Origin: an uncultured Acetatifactor sp.
GTDB lineage: Bacteria; Bacillota; Clostridia; Lachnospirales; Lachnospiraceae
DNA: 64,000 nt
Assembly (NCBI GenBank): GCA_910584865.1
Contig: CAJUCE010000008.1
Coordinates: 10,280 to 74,279, forward strand
Reading direction: 5' to 3'
In this document: positions 42,778-52,234 of the stretch, piece by piece
Layout: every line of letters begins with the position of its first letter
Numbering within the stretch: the stretch's first letter is position 1
Position numbers and translations under genes: made by a program
The notes under the pieces: generated by a model
Told to the model about the DNA's origin: nothing
Database searches by the model: none
The model's input: only the letters and a program-made list of their open reading frames with translations

Positions 42778-45144
42778 TTACAGATCCGTTCGCTGGCTCG
42801 CCAATTCCTTTTTAACAGTCTTTACGCTGCAAAAAATTGCGCCCAGCAGAAAGAAAATACTGAAATAAGATAAAATTTGTGCGTTACGATTCTTTTTGTG
42901 TGAAGAGAAATCACCCGTCACCGGAGCGCTTTCTGCCGAGATCTCCGGTAATACCAAAACCTCTTCTGAATACACCGTGATCTCCGATTCTTCGTCTTTC
43001 GGTTCTGTCTCTTCCGGTTCTGTCTCTTCCGGTTCTGTCTCTTCCGGTTCCGATTCCTCCGATTCTGACGCTTCAGGTTCTGTCTCCCCTGGTTCCGATT
43101 CTTCCGATTCCTCCGGCTCTGTTTCCTCCGGTTCCGATTCTTCCGGCACTGTTTCCTCCGGTTCCGATTCTTCCGGCTCTGTTTCCTCCGGTTTCGATTC
43201 CTCCGGCTCTGTTTCCTCCGGTTCCGATTCTTCCGGCTCTGTTTCCTCCGGTTCCGATTCCTCCGGCTCTGACTTCTCCGGTTCTGACTCCTCCGGCTCC
43301 CACTGTGCAATAATCGTAATATTTCCATCTTCATCTATAATCGGCTCACCCCACTCGAGGAACTTATAGTCAATACGTTCAGGGTTCTCCGGATACTCTC
43401 CGCTGTAGTCCTCTCCTGCCTTTATAGATATCTGCTTAATCCGGCCATCCTCCCCTTCTATGTATCCGTCCAGCCAGGTAACGGTAATTTCTCTTTCATA
43501 TTTATTATGCAGAAGCATCTCATAAGAAAGGGTACCATCCTCATGCAATTCCTTCCCATAATTCTCCATGTCACCCTCAAAGCTTGATTCCGTCTGTTTA
43601 TATCCCGGAACATACGCATTTTCCTCCCGGCACACAATATAGCTCTCCCTGGAATATCCGTTATCCGTCCTGACAGGCTTTGGGATCTGAACGGTAAATG
43701 TCCACGTAAGCGAAGGCGATGTTTCTCCTCCTTCTCCATCCGCATACATTCCCTGCGCGGCGCTGTCCGTTCCCAAAATACCTGACAGCGCAGGAAAATC
43801 CGGCACTTCCGCATTCGTCACCTGATACTGTATCTGAAAATCATCCGGAATCTCCTCCGATTTGATCCCCCGGAAAACTTTCTCCACAGTAATATCCCTG
43901 TCCACATATTCTATATCAAAATATAAACGCAATACCGTCTTCCCGTCAGGTTCCAATATGGCAGTTTCCACTGTCTGCTCATGCTCCGGATGCCAGATAT
44001 AGCCTTCTTCTGTCTTATCCTTCTCCGTCACGGAAACCGGTTCCCCTACATATCCGCTTCTTTCTTCCCGCGGCTTTATCCTGTTTCCCGCAAAATCATA
44101 CCATTCCACTGTATATTGTCCCGGAATACTCTTATTATTCCATACTGCATACAACTGCAGATTCTCCTGTGGCACAATGGTCTCCCCCGGTTCGTATTCA
44201 ACCTCTTCACTGTATCGCTCCGTATTCCAACCGCACAGTCTGGTACTTCCCTTTTCCGCCGTTCCGATCAAAGCAGTCTCTCCCTTTATAATCCGCTTCA
44301 CCCCAAGAAGGGAATCATCTGTTTCATAATAGGCAATCTCGTAACAGGATCCCTTGTCAGGAGAGATCGCTTCGTATTGTGCATACAGATGATATGTGGT
44401 ATTAGCCTTCTTATACTCAAAGGGAAAAAAATTTTCTAAATGTAATCTCCCTGTACCATCCGGCTTAGTGTTCCAGTAATTCTTCCCCAGACAATATCCC
44501 CGTGGAAGATTGAAGCCGCACCTCTCAAATGTATGTATAACGCCGTTATAAATAGAATCTACAGAACTAATATAACTGTTTACATTGTAAGTTACTGTCA
44601 GAATATCCTCCGGGCCATTGGGATCGTTAGAATGGAAGACAATTTTCTGCTTCCACTTTCTTCCGGAACCACTGCCCATTGTCGCTTCTGCAGTATCTTC
44701 CCTTCCCTTCTCATCCCCATTGCTATTCCCGTCTGGATCGTAGTAATTTACCCAATAAGTAATCTCGGGATCCCGCGTAATGGTAAAGAACCGAACTTCT
44801 TCCCCCTCGCTGCCATTGCCCACCGGATAGCACCAGTTTCCCTCTACATCCAACACTTTACCGCAGCGCGCTTCCTCCGGAACCAAATCCGCAAGCGTAG
44901 GAATTTTCAACTTTCTGAATCCCATCCCCCAAAGGTCGGAAAAACCTTCATCCGCATATACGACACCAAGCTCATAAAACTGCTCTTCAACGATATCGTA
45001 TACCTGGAGGCGGACAGCTCCCGGAGCTGCCCTGTCCGCCGCCTTTACAGTAGTAAAAAACAGGCCGAATGCCATGCAAACCACTGTAAACAGCATAAGA
45101 ATACCCGCTACTGCCCCTATGCATTTTGTTTTTTCAGTTTCCAT
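42778..45144 (-). CDS. Surface protein with Glu/Pro-rich repeat stalk and C-terminal anchor
   Basis: 788 residues. The signal-type N-terminal span is CIGAVAGILMLFTVVCMAFG. Further in are beta-grasp modules of the Listeria-Bacteroides (Flg_new) type (for example YEPGETIVPQENLQLYAVWN, EWGEPIIDEDGNITIIAQWE). Then comes a long stalk of E-P-E-E-(S/T) pentapeptides (42998-43302). The end has APVTGD, a variant of the sortase signal, followed by a hydrophobic span and basic tail. It is likely exported and attached to the wall or membrane; the ligand is unknown. ATG 45142-45144 lies nine bases after GGAG. A longer frame to 45561 is not translated from any visible site. Confidence 0.85.
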   Translation of the reverse strand: METEKTKCIGAVAGILMLFTVVCMAFGLFFTTVKAADRAAPGAVRLQVYDIVEEQFYELGVVYADEGFSDLWGMGFRKLKIPTLADLVPEEARCGKVLDVEGNWCYPVGNGSEGEEVRFFTITRDPEITYWVNYYDPDGNSNGDEKGREDTAEATMGSGSGRKWKQKIVFHSNDPNGPEDILTVTYNVNSYISSVDSIYNGVIHTFERCGFNLPRGYCLGKNYWNTKPDGTGRLHLENFFPFEYKKANTTYHLYAQYEAISPDKGSCYEIAYYETDDSLLGVKRIIKGETALIGTAEKGSTRLCGWNTERYSEEVEYEPGETIVPQENLQLYAVWNNKSIPGQYTVEWYDFAGNRIKPREERSGYVGEPVSVTEKDKTEEGYIWHPEHEQTVETAILEPDGKTVLRLYFDIEYVDRDITVEKVFRGIKSEEIPDDFQIQYQVTNAEVPDFPALSGILGTDSAAQGMYADGEGGETSPSLTWTFTVQIPKPVRTDNGYSRESYIVCREENAYVPGYKQTESSFEGDMENYGKELHEDGTLSYEMLLHNKYEREITVTWLDGYIEGEDGRIKQISIKAGEDYSGEYPENPERIDYKFLEWGEPIIDEDGNITIIAQWEPEESEPEKSEPEESEPEETEPEESEPEETEPEESKPEETEPEESEPEETVPEESEPEETEPEESEESEPGETEPEASESEESEPEETEPEETEPEETEPKDEESEITVYSEEVLVLPEISAESAPVTGDFSSHKKNRNAQILSYFSIFFLLGAIFCSVKTVKKELASQRTDL
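42998..43302 (-). repeat. Tandem 15/30-bp coding repeat (Glu-Pro stalk)
   Basis: Repeated units of CCGGTTCCGATTC and CCGGCTCTGTTTC type (plus strand) at 15-bp steps encode about twenty E-P-E-E-S/T units. Such tracts vary in copy number by slippage. Confidence 0.9.
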
Positions 45145-45207
45145 ACACATTTTCTCCTTACATTTGATATTTATGTCAACAGTTCCAATACGAAACCGCC
45201 GCATACT

Positions 45208-45236
45208 TTTATATAACACAAATACATGCTTGTAAA
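45208..45236 (-). promoter_or_regulatory. Promoter of the surface-protein gene
   Basis: Minus strand TTTACA (45231-45236), 17-base spacer, TATAAA (45208-45213), about 65 bases before the ATG. Confidence 0.6.
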
Positions 45237-45542
45237 TGAATTCTAAATACAGGATAAATTGGCAGGCTGGAATCTCACGAATCTTATTAGAAAACCATCG
45301 TTCTCGAAGTTGACACAATGCACTTTTGTGTGCACACGATCGGAAGCAAAAGGATTGCTTCCGATGAGATATTATATCGCGCCTTCCTCTGCCTGTAAAG
45401 CAGATTTCGGCTGCACGGATGTAGAAATTGATCTTGTCCACAAACCGGCAGCCGAAGCCCAAAACGCTATATATAGTATGATATAATGAAACTAACAGTA
45501 AAACAGTACAAAATATGGTATGTGCATTTTTACAAACAGCTC
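45237..45542. other. Intergenic region with a short perfect hairpin
   Basis: No gene with a ribosome site is visible. ATCGGAAGCAA (45339-45349) and TTGCTTCCGAT (45355-45365) form an 11-bp perfect inverted repeat with a five-base loop, lacking a T-run; it could be an operator or an RNA processing stem downstream of the GH13 gene. Confidence 0.5.
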
Positions 45543-46856
45543 TTATTTCTCCATTTTCCAATAAAATGCACTGTATGCGGGCAATGTGCTGCCGCCGCCG
45601 AAATCATGCTTCTCACCGCTGATCAAGTCCACGGCCGTACCGCAGCCTGCATCAAAATGGGCTACGAAATCATTCTCATCTGCATTAACCGCCACCAGCA
45701 CCCTCTCATTTTCCGATTTCCGTTCAAAAATGCACTGTTTGTTGGTCAGCAGTACAGAGCGGAAAGTGCCGTAATTCAATGCCTCCGATTGTTTCTTAGC
45801 CGCCGCAAGCGCCGTAATCCAATCTGTCAGTTCATTCCACTGCGGCGCCTCAAAGGACGGGCGCAGCGCCGGATCTCCCTGGGATTTCTGCGCCTTCTCT
45901 CCCCATTCGCTTCCGTAATAGACACAGGGAATACCCGGCATACCGAATGCAATGGCATAGATCAGGGGCAAATGCTTCTCGTTTGACAATATGCTGGCCA
46001 CTCTGGTTACATCATGGTTATCCACAAAGGACAATAGATGCTTCCCTTTGTACAGCGTCCAGTTTTCCGGTCCGAACTGACGCATCAGGGAATGGACAAT
46101 CTCAAATAGATTCATACTGTTAAAGCTGCTGTGCAGTCCTTTATAGCATTCATAATTGGTAGCGGAATGAAGCATGCTGTCGTTCATCAGGCGGTTGTAA
46201 TCTCCATGCAGCATCTCCCCTACCAGGAAAAAGTCTTCCTTCAAACTTGCCGTAAAGCTGCGGAGTCTGCGCAGGAACCCTTCATCCAGACAATACGCCA
46301 CATCCAGCCGCAGCCCGTCGATCCCAAATTCGTCCACCCAGAATTTTACACTTTCCAGCAGATAATTCACAACCTCTTCATTATGAAGATTCAGCTTCAC
46401 CAGATCATAATTTCCCTCCCAGCCTTCATACCACAGTCCGTCATTATAATTGGAATTGCCTTCAAAGGAAATTCTGTTGAACCAGCTTACATAAGGAGAA
46501 CCCTGCCGATTCCGGATCACATCCTGGAACGGCCCGAAACCTCTGCCCACATGATTGAACACACCGTCCAGTACTACCCTGATACCGTTTTCATGCAAAC
46601 TGTCACACACCTTCTTAAAATCTTCATTGGTTCCAAGACGCACATCCACCTTACGATAGTCCCGAGTATTATACCCATGTGTGTCAGACTCAAAAAGTGG
46701 GGAAAAATACACTGCCGTTATCCCCAAGGATTTCATATGCGGTATCCAGTCCAGAACCTTCAAAATCCGATGCTCCAGCACCCCGTCATTTTCAAAGGGA
46801 GCCCCGCAGAACCCCAAAGGATAGATCTGATAAAATACGCTTTCATATGCCCACAT
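45543..46856 (-). CDS. GH13 alpha-amylase-family glucosidase
   Basis: 437 residues without signal peptide, so cytoplasmic. The four GH13 regions are present: DGVFNHVG, GLRLDVAYC with the nucleophile Asp (about 180), VGEML with the acid Glu (about 211) and FVDNHDVTR with the third Asp. The short length and MWAYESVFYQIYPLGFCGAP start resemble cyclomaltodextrinase/neopullulanase relatives without their N-terminal domain. It should cut maltodextrins or related alpha-glucans inside the cell. The upstream gap carries a DnaA-box cluster. GAAGGAGG precedes the ATG. Confidence 0.92.
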   Translation of the reverse strand: MWAYESVFYQIYPLGFCGAPFENDGVLEHRILKVLDWIPHMKSLGITAVYFSPLFESDTHGYNTRDYRKVDVRLGTNEDFKKVCDSLHENGIRVVLDGVFNHVGRGFGPFQDVIRNRQGSPYVSWFNRISFEGNSNYNDGLWYEGWEGNYDLVKLNLHNEEVVNYLLESVKFWVDEFGIDGLRLDVAYCLDEGFLRRLRSFTASLKEDFFLVGEMLHGDYNRLMNDSMLHSATNYECYKGLHSSFNSMNLFEIVHSLMRQFGPENWTLYKGKHLLSFVDNHDVTRVASILSNEKHLPLIYAIAFGMPGIPCVYYGSEWGEKAQKSQGDPALRPSFEAPQWNELTDWITALAAAKKQSEALNYGTFRSVLLTNKQCIFERKSENERVLVAVNADENDFVAHFDAGCGTAVDLISGEKHDFGGGSTLPAYSAFYWKMEK

Positions 46857-46930
46857 TATTTTGCCTCCTTCTGCGCCCGAATTAGTCTATTGACCAATCC
46901 AGTACTTTTTTGCCATTTTTTAGAGATTAT

Positions 46931-47009
46931 TGTGGATAACTTGATTCCAATGTCATTTTTGGGGATAAATATCTCCAAGAAATCCACAAAATCCACAGAG
47001 TTATCCACA
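46931..47009. promoter_or_regulatory. DnaA-box cluster
   Basis: TTATCCACA, the consensus DnaA box, is perfect at 47001-47009 (plus strand) and 46931-46939 (minus strand). Two adjacent AAATCCACA relatives lie at 46980-46988 and 46989-46997, head-to-tail with the first. No dnaA, dnaN or other origin genes are near, so it looks like a DnaA-binding regulatory or titration site rather than oriC. Confidence 0.65.
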
Positions 47010-47097
47010 TCTACACATCTGTCATTTTATCATATTTTAAATGTCATTTCCATATTTTCCAAAATTTTTTCATGTATTATTGTAAATTATCCGTCTC

Positions 47098-49779
47098 CTA
47101 CAACCATTCGTCCCAGAAACGTTCCACTCGTTTTGCCACCGTATTGACTGTTACGGTCTCAAAACTTTCCCACTCCCTTGGAAAAAGCCTGCGGTATGAA
47201 TACTGCAGAAAACGCTCATCCAGCAGCACGATGATTCCCACGTCGTCCACAGTGCGGATCACCCTGCCGGCCGCCTGTAATACTTTATTCATACCGGGAT
47301 AGCGGAAGGCATAATCAAATCCGGCCCCTGCTTCCTCGTAATTGTCAAAATATTCTTTCAGAATGGTCTTCTCTTGGCTGACCTGAGGCAGGCCCGTTCC
47401 CACAATGATCGCTCCGATCAGGCTATCCTTTTTTAAATCGATGCCTTCGCTGAAAATGCCTCCCAATATACAGAATCCGATTAAAATCCTGTCCGTCCCC
47501 TCTGTCCCGCTCCCCGGCTCCCCTCCGGAGGCTTCTCCGCTTCCCTCCCGGGATTTCCCTTCCTTTTCTATCGGCACTCCTCTGAAAAAGTCGAGAAATG
47601 CCTCCCGTGCCTCTTCATCCATCGCTTCGCCTTGCAGAATACATTCCCTTTCCCTTCCTCCGAAGTTTTCCACATACTTTTGATAGACGATGTTCATAAA
47701 GGCATAAGAAGGGAAGAATACCATATAGTTTCCATGACGGTTCTTTACTACTTCCTCAATATAGAGGGCTATCTTGTAATACTCATCCTCGGAACGCCTT
47801 GTGTACTTACTGGTCACATCCCCGGCAATGAACAGGGCCCGCTTCGCGGGGTTGAAAACCGATTGCGCATAAACCTCATAATCTTCCGCTTCTCCTCCCA
47901 ACAAAGCCTTATAATATTGTATAGGCAGAAAAGTAGCGGAAAACAGCACGGTACTGCGTCCCCGGAGCATACAGTTTTTCAGATTTTCATGGGGATTCAC
48001 ACAGAACAGCTTCACCATAAAGCTGCCGTCCTCATTGGTCTGCGTATATTTCACATAATTTTCATCCAGCAAGTCATATATATACAGAAAATGGCGAAGC
48101 TCAAAATAGAAATCCAGCAGCTGGTCTCCCACCGGAAGCACACCAGTCTCCTGCTGTGCAAAATAATCCTCTATTACCGCATGAAGCCTCATAAAATGCT
48201 GTACCAGATCATCAAGATTTTCCAAAAGATTCCACTTTTCACATTCTCTTTTCATCGCCAACAGTACTTTATTGCACTTTTCCAGCTGATACAGCATCTT
48301 GTCTGCATATCCCTGCTTCACCAGAACACTTTTTCCGCCGCGCCTCTTTCCTGCGCTTCCGTCTGTCGTCCCGGCTTCGGTACTATATTGGTCAATATCT
48401 TCAGTTTCACCTGAAGGGGGCTCATCATTTTCTGACTCAAGTGTCATATTTTGTGTCATTTCCAGTGTAATCTGTCCGAAAACCCTAGATTTTCTGTGCC
48501 TTTTTCCTGTTTCTGACACAACTGTCTTTTTTAGGTTTCTACGCAGTTCCACAAACTGTTCTTTCCATAATACGGCACTATACATCTCCCTTCCCCGCTC
48601 CAGAAGATTATGTGCTTCATCCACCAGAAAAATATAATTCTTCTCTGTATCTGAAAAGAATCGCTTCAGATATACATGCGGATCGAAGAGATAATTGTAA
48701 TCACAGATAATCACATCTGCATATAAGCTCAGATCCAGAGACATTTCAAAAGGACATACCCTGTATCTTTGAGCAAATTCCTCTATTCTTTCTCTGCTAA
48801 AACGATCCTGCTCGGTCAGAAGAGCAAAGACAGCCTCGTTCACACGGTCAAAATGTCCTTTTGCATAAGGACAATACTCCGGATTACACTCGGTCTCCTC
48901 CATAAAACATATTTTTTCCTTTGCGGTGAGAATAATACTTTTTATCCGTAATCCCTTTGCCCTGAATAGACTCAGTGTATCGTCCGCAACAGTTCTGGTG
49001 ATTGTCTTCGCCGTCAGGTAGAATATCCTTTCCCCCAGTTCCTTCCCCAGGGCCTGAATGGATGGGTAGAGTGTCGTTACTGTTTTTCCGACGCCGGTAG
49101 GGGCCTCCAGAAAAAGCTTTTTCTGATGATAGATTGTCCGGTATACATCAGCCGCCAGCTCCTTCTGGCCCTGCCGATAGGGAAAAGGGAACTCCAATCC
49201 CTTTATAGACTCCTGTCTTGTTATATGCCATTTCCAGGAAAAATCCGCCCATTTCCGGTATGCAGCCAGCACCTCTCCAAACCAGGCTTCCAGCTCCTCT
49301 ATCGTATAAGATTCATGGAAATATCGCAGCTCTTCCGTAGTCATATTGCAATAAGTCAGACGTATCTGCACTTCTTTCAGCTCCTGCTGCAGCCCATAGA
49401 TATAGGCATAGCATTTCGCCTGTGCCATGTGCAGCGGCGCCGGAGCCTGCAATCTGGCCAAATCCCGGTAAGTTCCCTTAATCTCATCGATTGTGACGGC
49501 GCCCTCCTGCTGTATGATGCCGTCCGCCCGCCCTTCCACCACAAGAATATAGTCATTTGTCGGAAGCGTATATTTCAAAGGGACCTCCGCCTGGTACTCC
49601 GCCCCCATTCTGCGCTGAATCTTCCTGTGAATTCTGCCGCCCTCCTGCATGGCATTATCCGGCGATGCCTTATGACGATTGTCGATATCGCCATGACGCA
49701 GAACAAACTCCACCAGTCCCCTTACGGAAATACGGATTTCCTGCGGCGTTTTCCTCTCCCTGTTTTCCAAATCCCTCAC
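47098..49779 (-). CDS. XPD/DinG-like Fe-S DNA helicase with N-terminal nuclease-like domain
   Basis: About 893 residues. The N-terminal 150 residues contain a PD-(D/E)XK-like pattern (DYILVVEGRADGI, TIDEIKGTYRDL). Walker A is LFLEAPTGVGKTVTTLYPS (about 225), and the DEAH-box Walker B is LVDEAHNL. Four Cys (ICFME, TECNPEYC and VCPFE) between them match the 4Fe-4S site of XPD and related helicases. The final helicase motif is QAAGRVIRT. Superfamily 2 5'-3' helicases of this kind act in repair. Hydrophilic inserts sit at about 48330-48480 and 47490-47575. I favour GTG 49777-49779, six bases after AAGGAG; the frame opens at 49833. It follows two repair-linked genes on the same strand. Confidence 0.88.
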   Translation of the reverse strand: MRDLENRERKTPQEIRISVRGLVEFVLRHGDIDNRHKASPDNAMQEGGRIHRKIQRRMGAEYQAEVPLKYTLPTNDYILVVEGRADGIIQQEGAVTIDEIKGTYRDLARLQAPAPLHMAQAKCYAYIYGLQQELKEVQIRLTYCNMTTEELRYFHESYTIEELEAWFGEVLAAYRKWADFSWKWHITRQESIKGLEFPFPYRQGQKELAADVYRTIYHQKKLFLEAPTGVGKTVTTLYPSIQALGKELGERIFYLTAKTITRTVADDTLSLFRAKGLRIKSIILTAKEKICFMEETECNPEYCPYAKGHFDRVNEAVFALLTEQDRFSRERIEEFAQRYRVCPFEMSLDLSLYADVIICDYNYLFDPHVYLKRFFSDTEKNYIFLVDEAHNLLERGREMYSAVLWKEQFVELRRNLKKTVVSETGKRHRKSRVFGQITLEMTQNMTLESENDEPPSGETEDIDQYSTEAGTTDGSAGKRRGGKSVLVKQGYADKMLYQLEKCNKVLLAMKRECEKWNLLENLDDLVQHFMRLHAVIEDYFAQQETGVLPVGDQLLDFYFELRHFLYIYDLLDENYVKYTQTNEDGSFMVKLFCVNPHENLKNCMLRGRSTVLFSATFLPIQYYKALLGGEAEDYEVYAQSVFNPAKRALFIAGDVTSKYTRRSEDEYYKIALYIEEVVKNRHGNYMVFFPSYAFMNIVYQKYVENFGGRERECILQGEAMDEEAREAFLDFFRGVPIEKEGKSREGSGEASGGEPGSGTEGTDRILIGFCILGGIFSEGIDLKKDSLIGAIIVGTGLPQVSQEKTILKEYFDNYEEAGAGFDYAFRYPGMNKVLQAAGRVIRTVDDVGIIVLLDERFLQYSYRRLFPREWESFETVTVNTVAKRVERFWDEWL

Positions 49780-49908
49780 TGCCTGCTCCTTCCCCATATC
49801 CCCCCAACTGAAAACAAAACTCCCCATCCCCAAAAAAGGCAGGCCGATCCTTCGTGGTCTTGATCCAGCCCATGAGAAAACTCCCCATGCCCGGGAAAAG
49901 CAGGGTGT

Positions 49909-50667
49909 TTATTGGAATTCCACCATATATTCACGAAACCGCAGTGGCAGCATCCCTTTTTGGAGTTTTATATTCTTCCTCTCTTCGATGGTGATTGCAT
50001 GGCAAAACTTGCGGAACATCTCCTGATAAAGAGGCTCCTCGTCCGAATAGGTAAGCTGTCTTGACCTGTCTGCCTCCTCCCCACGGAGCAGAACCCAGCG
50101 TTTTCCTGCAGGATGAATTCCGAATAAATTACGCTTCTCATCATAGATCAGAAAATTTTCAATAGGAAGTCTGTCTGAAAAATGAGGCATAATAAAGGCA
50201 ATGACATCATTTTTAGGCCCAATCCTGGAATACAATACTCCGTTATCCAACTCCTGAAACCGCAGAAACTGCTTTTGATGCCCCACCTCCGTGGATACCC
50301 CCCTGCCCAGTGCAAAAGCCTTATGGACATTGCTGTCAGCCAGATTGTCAAACAAATGCCCCGGACCCACTCCCCGGCGCAGCCCTTCCACCACAGTCCG
50401 ATATACGGCCTGGGCCTTATATTCGTCCTCAGATGCCAGGGCCATACTCAAATGCAGACTGTCCTCTCTTCCGAAACGCCGCATCAGCGTATTCATCACT
50501 TTCCTTGTCTTCCCGGCATCGGCATGCACTGCCACATCCTCCGCAAATAAAATGGGGTCATCCGTAATGCAAAGCATTGTATCCTCATGATTGCGTTTTT
50601 CTTCATACGCCTGATAAATTGCCGTAAAGACACTCTCCAGGGTGTCCTCGCATCTGTATACCACCAT
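49909..50667 (-). CDS. TIGR03915-family putative DNA repair protein
   Basis: 252 residues. The start VVYRCEDTLESVFTAIYQAY, the HKAFALGRGVSTEVGHQKQF core, and C-terminal IENFLIYDEKRNLFGIHPAGKRW fit the TIGR03915/DUF4130 family, nearly always encoded next to a TIGR03916 radical SAM protein, as here (38 bp away). Some family members are fused to uracil-DNA-glycosylase-like domains, which is why a role in DNA repair is assumed; the activity is unknown. I start at ATG 50665-50667 nine bases after AAGGG. Confidence 0.9.
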   Translation of the reverse strand: MVVYRCEDTLESVFTAIYQAYEEKRNHEDTMLCITDDPILFAEDVAVHADAGKTRKVMNTLMRRFGREDSLHLSMALASEDEYKAQAVYRTVVEGLRRGVGPGHLFDNLADSNVHKAFALGRGVSTEVGHQKQFLRFQELDNGVLYSRIGPKNDVIAFIMPHFSDRLPIENFLIYDEKRNLFGIHPAGKRWVLLRGEEADRSRQLTYSDEEPLYQEMFRKFCHAITIEERKNIKLQKGMLPLRFREYMVEFQ

Positions 50668-50705
50668 AAAATACCGCCCTTCCTGACACAATTTCCCTGT
50701 ATTTT

Positions 50706-52031
50706 CTACAACTGTCCCAGCGCTGCCTGCTGTCTGTCGATTACAGTCACAGGACGCGCAAAATTCATATCGTCAAACAGAGACATCTGGCGATAGGTCA
50801 TCCCGTCGCTTCCGAACTGAATACGCTCTGTCTCACTGGTGAGATTCCGCACGATATAATCCTCCTCCAGCTTTACCGAATACATCATCTTGCCGCTGCA
50901 GGTGATAAAATACAGCGCCCGCTTCAGCACAACACCGATCTTCTTCAAATCCTGGAAGTTCAGACTTCCGCTCCTGCGCGCCGCTACAATCCGCCGCGCA
51001 CTTTTCACGCCTATCCCGGGAACCCGAAGCAACACCTCCATCGGCGCCCGGTTGACTTCCACCGGAAACCGTTCCAGATGCCGCACTGCCCAATCCTCTT
51101 TGGGATCCAGCATAATATTGAAATACGGCCGCTTCTCATCCAACAGCTCTTCCGCCCGAAAACCGTAAAACCGCAGCAGCCAGTCTGCCTGGTACAGTCT
51201 GTGCTCCCGAAGAAGCGGCGGCCCGCCCGGCAAAGCAGGCAGACTCTTATCTCCCGTCACATTTACAAACGCGGAATAGAAAACCCTCTTTAAGTCAAAC
51301 TTTTGGTACAGACTTTCCGCCACATTGATGATCTGATAATCGCTCTCCGGCGTAGCCCCTATAATCATCTGTGTGGACTGTCCTGCTCCCACAAATTTCG
51401 GCGCGCTCCTGAAGCGTACCAGGTCATTTTTGTTTACCTGGATCCTGTTTTGGATCTGCCGCATGGGAGTCAGAATACTCTTGCGGTGCTTGTTGGGGGC
51501 AAGGCTGCGCAAGCCTTCCGCCGTGGGCAGTTCCAGATTCACACTCATTCTGTCTGCCAAAAAGCCTGTCTGCTCAATGATTTCAGGATCCGCTCCCGGT
51601 ATGGTCTTCACATGGACATAACCGTTGAACCGATATTGATTTCTCAGCAGCCACACCGTGCGGCAAATCAACTCCATGGTAAAAGTCGGATTTCCGATAA
51701 TACCGGAGCTTAAAAATAATCCTTCGATATAATTCCTGCGGTAAAATTCCATGGTCAATGTACAGATCTCTTCCGGTGTAAAGGTGGCCCTGGGTATATC
51801 ATTGGAATTGCGGTTACGGCAGTACTTGCAGTCGTAGATACATTCGTTGGTCAGCAAAATTTTCAGAAGGGCGATGCATCTGCCGTCACCGGAGAAGCTA
51901 TGGCAGATACCGGCTGCCACACAGTTGCCGATGCTTCGACCGTTTCCCCGCCTGTCCACCCCGCTGGAAGTGCAGGCCACGTCATACTTTGCAGCGTCTG
52001 TGAGCACCTCCAGTTTCTCCGTCAGAGGCAT
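50706..52031 (-). CDS. TIGR03916-family radical SAM DNA modification/repair protein
   Basis: About 441 residues. The radical SAM cluster motif is CIYDCKYC (near residue 65) and a helix-hairpin-helix at the C-terminus reads VEVLLRVPGIGVKSARRIVA-like (about 330-350), a DNA-binding element. The combination suggests a radical SAM enzyme acting on DNA, in concept like spore photoproduct lyase but a separate family. ATG 52029-52031 has AGGAG eight bases upstream; a GTG nine codons earlier also has GGAGG, so both starts are possible. It is the first gene after a LexA-box promoter and is followed by its usual partner. Confidence 0.93.
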   Translation of the reverse strand: MPLTEKLEVLTDAAKYDVACTSSGVDRRGNGRSIGNCVAAGICHSFSGDGRCIALLKILLTNECIYDCKYCRNRNSNDIPRATFTPEEICTLTMEFYRRNYIEGLFLSSGIIGNPTFTMELICRTVWLLRNQYRFNGYVHVKTIPGADPEIIEQTGFLADRMSVNLELPTAEGLRSLAPNKHRKSILTPMRQIQNRIQVNKNDLVRFRSAPKFVGAGQSTQMIIGATPESDYQIINVAESLYQKFDLKRVFYSAFVNVTGDKSLPALPGGPPLLREHRLYQADWLLRFYGFRAEELLDEKRPYFNIMLDPKEDWAVRHLERFPVEVNRAPMEVLLRVPGIGVKSARRIVAARRSGSLNFQDLKKIGVVLKRALYFITCSGKMMYSVKLEEDYIVRNLTSETERIQFGSDGMTYRQMSLFDDMNFARPVTVIDRQQAALGQL

Positions 52032-52100
52032 CTCTTGAGCTCCTGTTAAATATTCCACTTCCGGACACCTCCGTTAGTCTGTTTCTCTTTTGAAATCTAA

Positions 52101-52148
52101 GAACATTTGTTCTCAATATAGAATAGCACATATGTTCTTTCCTTGCAA
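52101..52148 (-). promoter_or_regulatory. SOS promoter with two LexA boxes
   Basis: Minus-strand TTGCAA (52143-52148), 17-base spacer, TATTCT (52120-52125). GAACATTTGTTC (52101-52112) matches the Gram-positive LexA site GAAC-N4-GTTC. GCACATATGTTC (52126-52137) is a one-mismatch copy lying exactly in the -35/-10 spacer. This strongly suggests SOS control of the repair genes downstream. Confidence 0.85.
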
Positions 52149-52234
52149 GTATTTTTACAGAAAAATGGTTGTAAGCCAAAACTTTTTGTGGTACAGTCAT
52201 TATAAAGCCGTATATCAGAGAGGGAACGATCAAT

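Noticed and set aside
42918..43334. Arginine-rich 138-codon minus-strand frame and a Ser/Gly-rich plus-strand frame
   Set aside because: Both are alternate readings of the Glu/Pro coding repeat, where stop codons are absent by chance.
45259..45486. 75-codon plus-strand frame between the surface protein and GH13 genes
   Set aside because: No ribosome site and no protein-like pattern; it spans the short hairpin.
46931..47009. Chromosomal origin of replication
   Set aside because: DnaA boxes are present but no dnaA, dnaN, rpmH or AT-rich unwinding region is seen around them.
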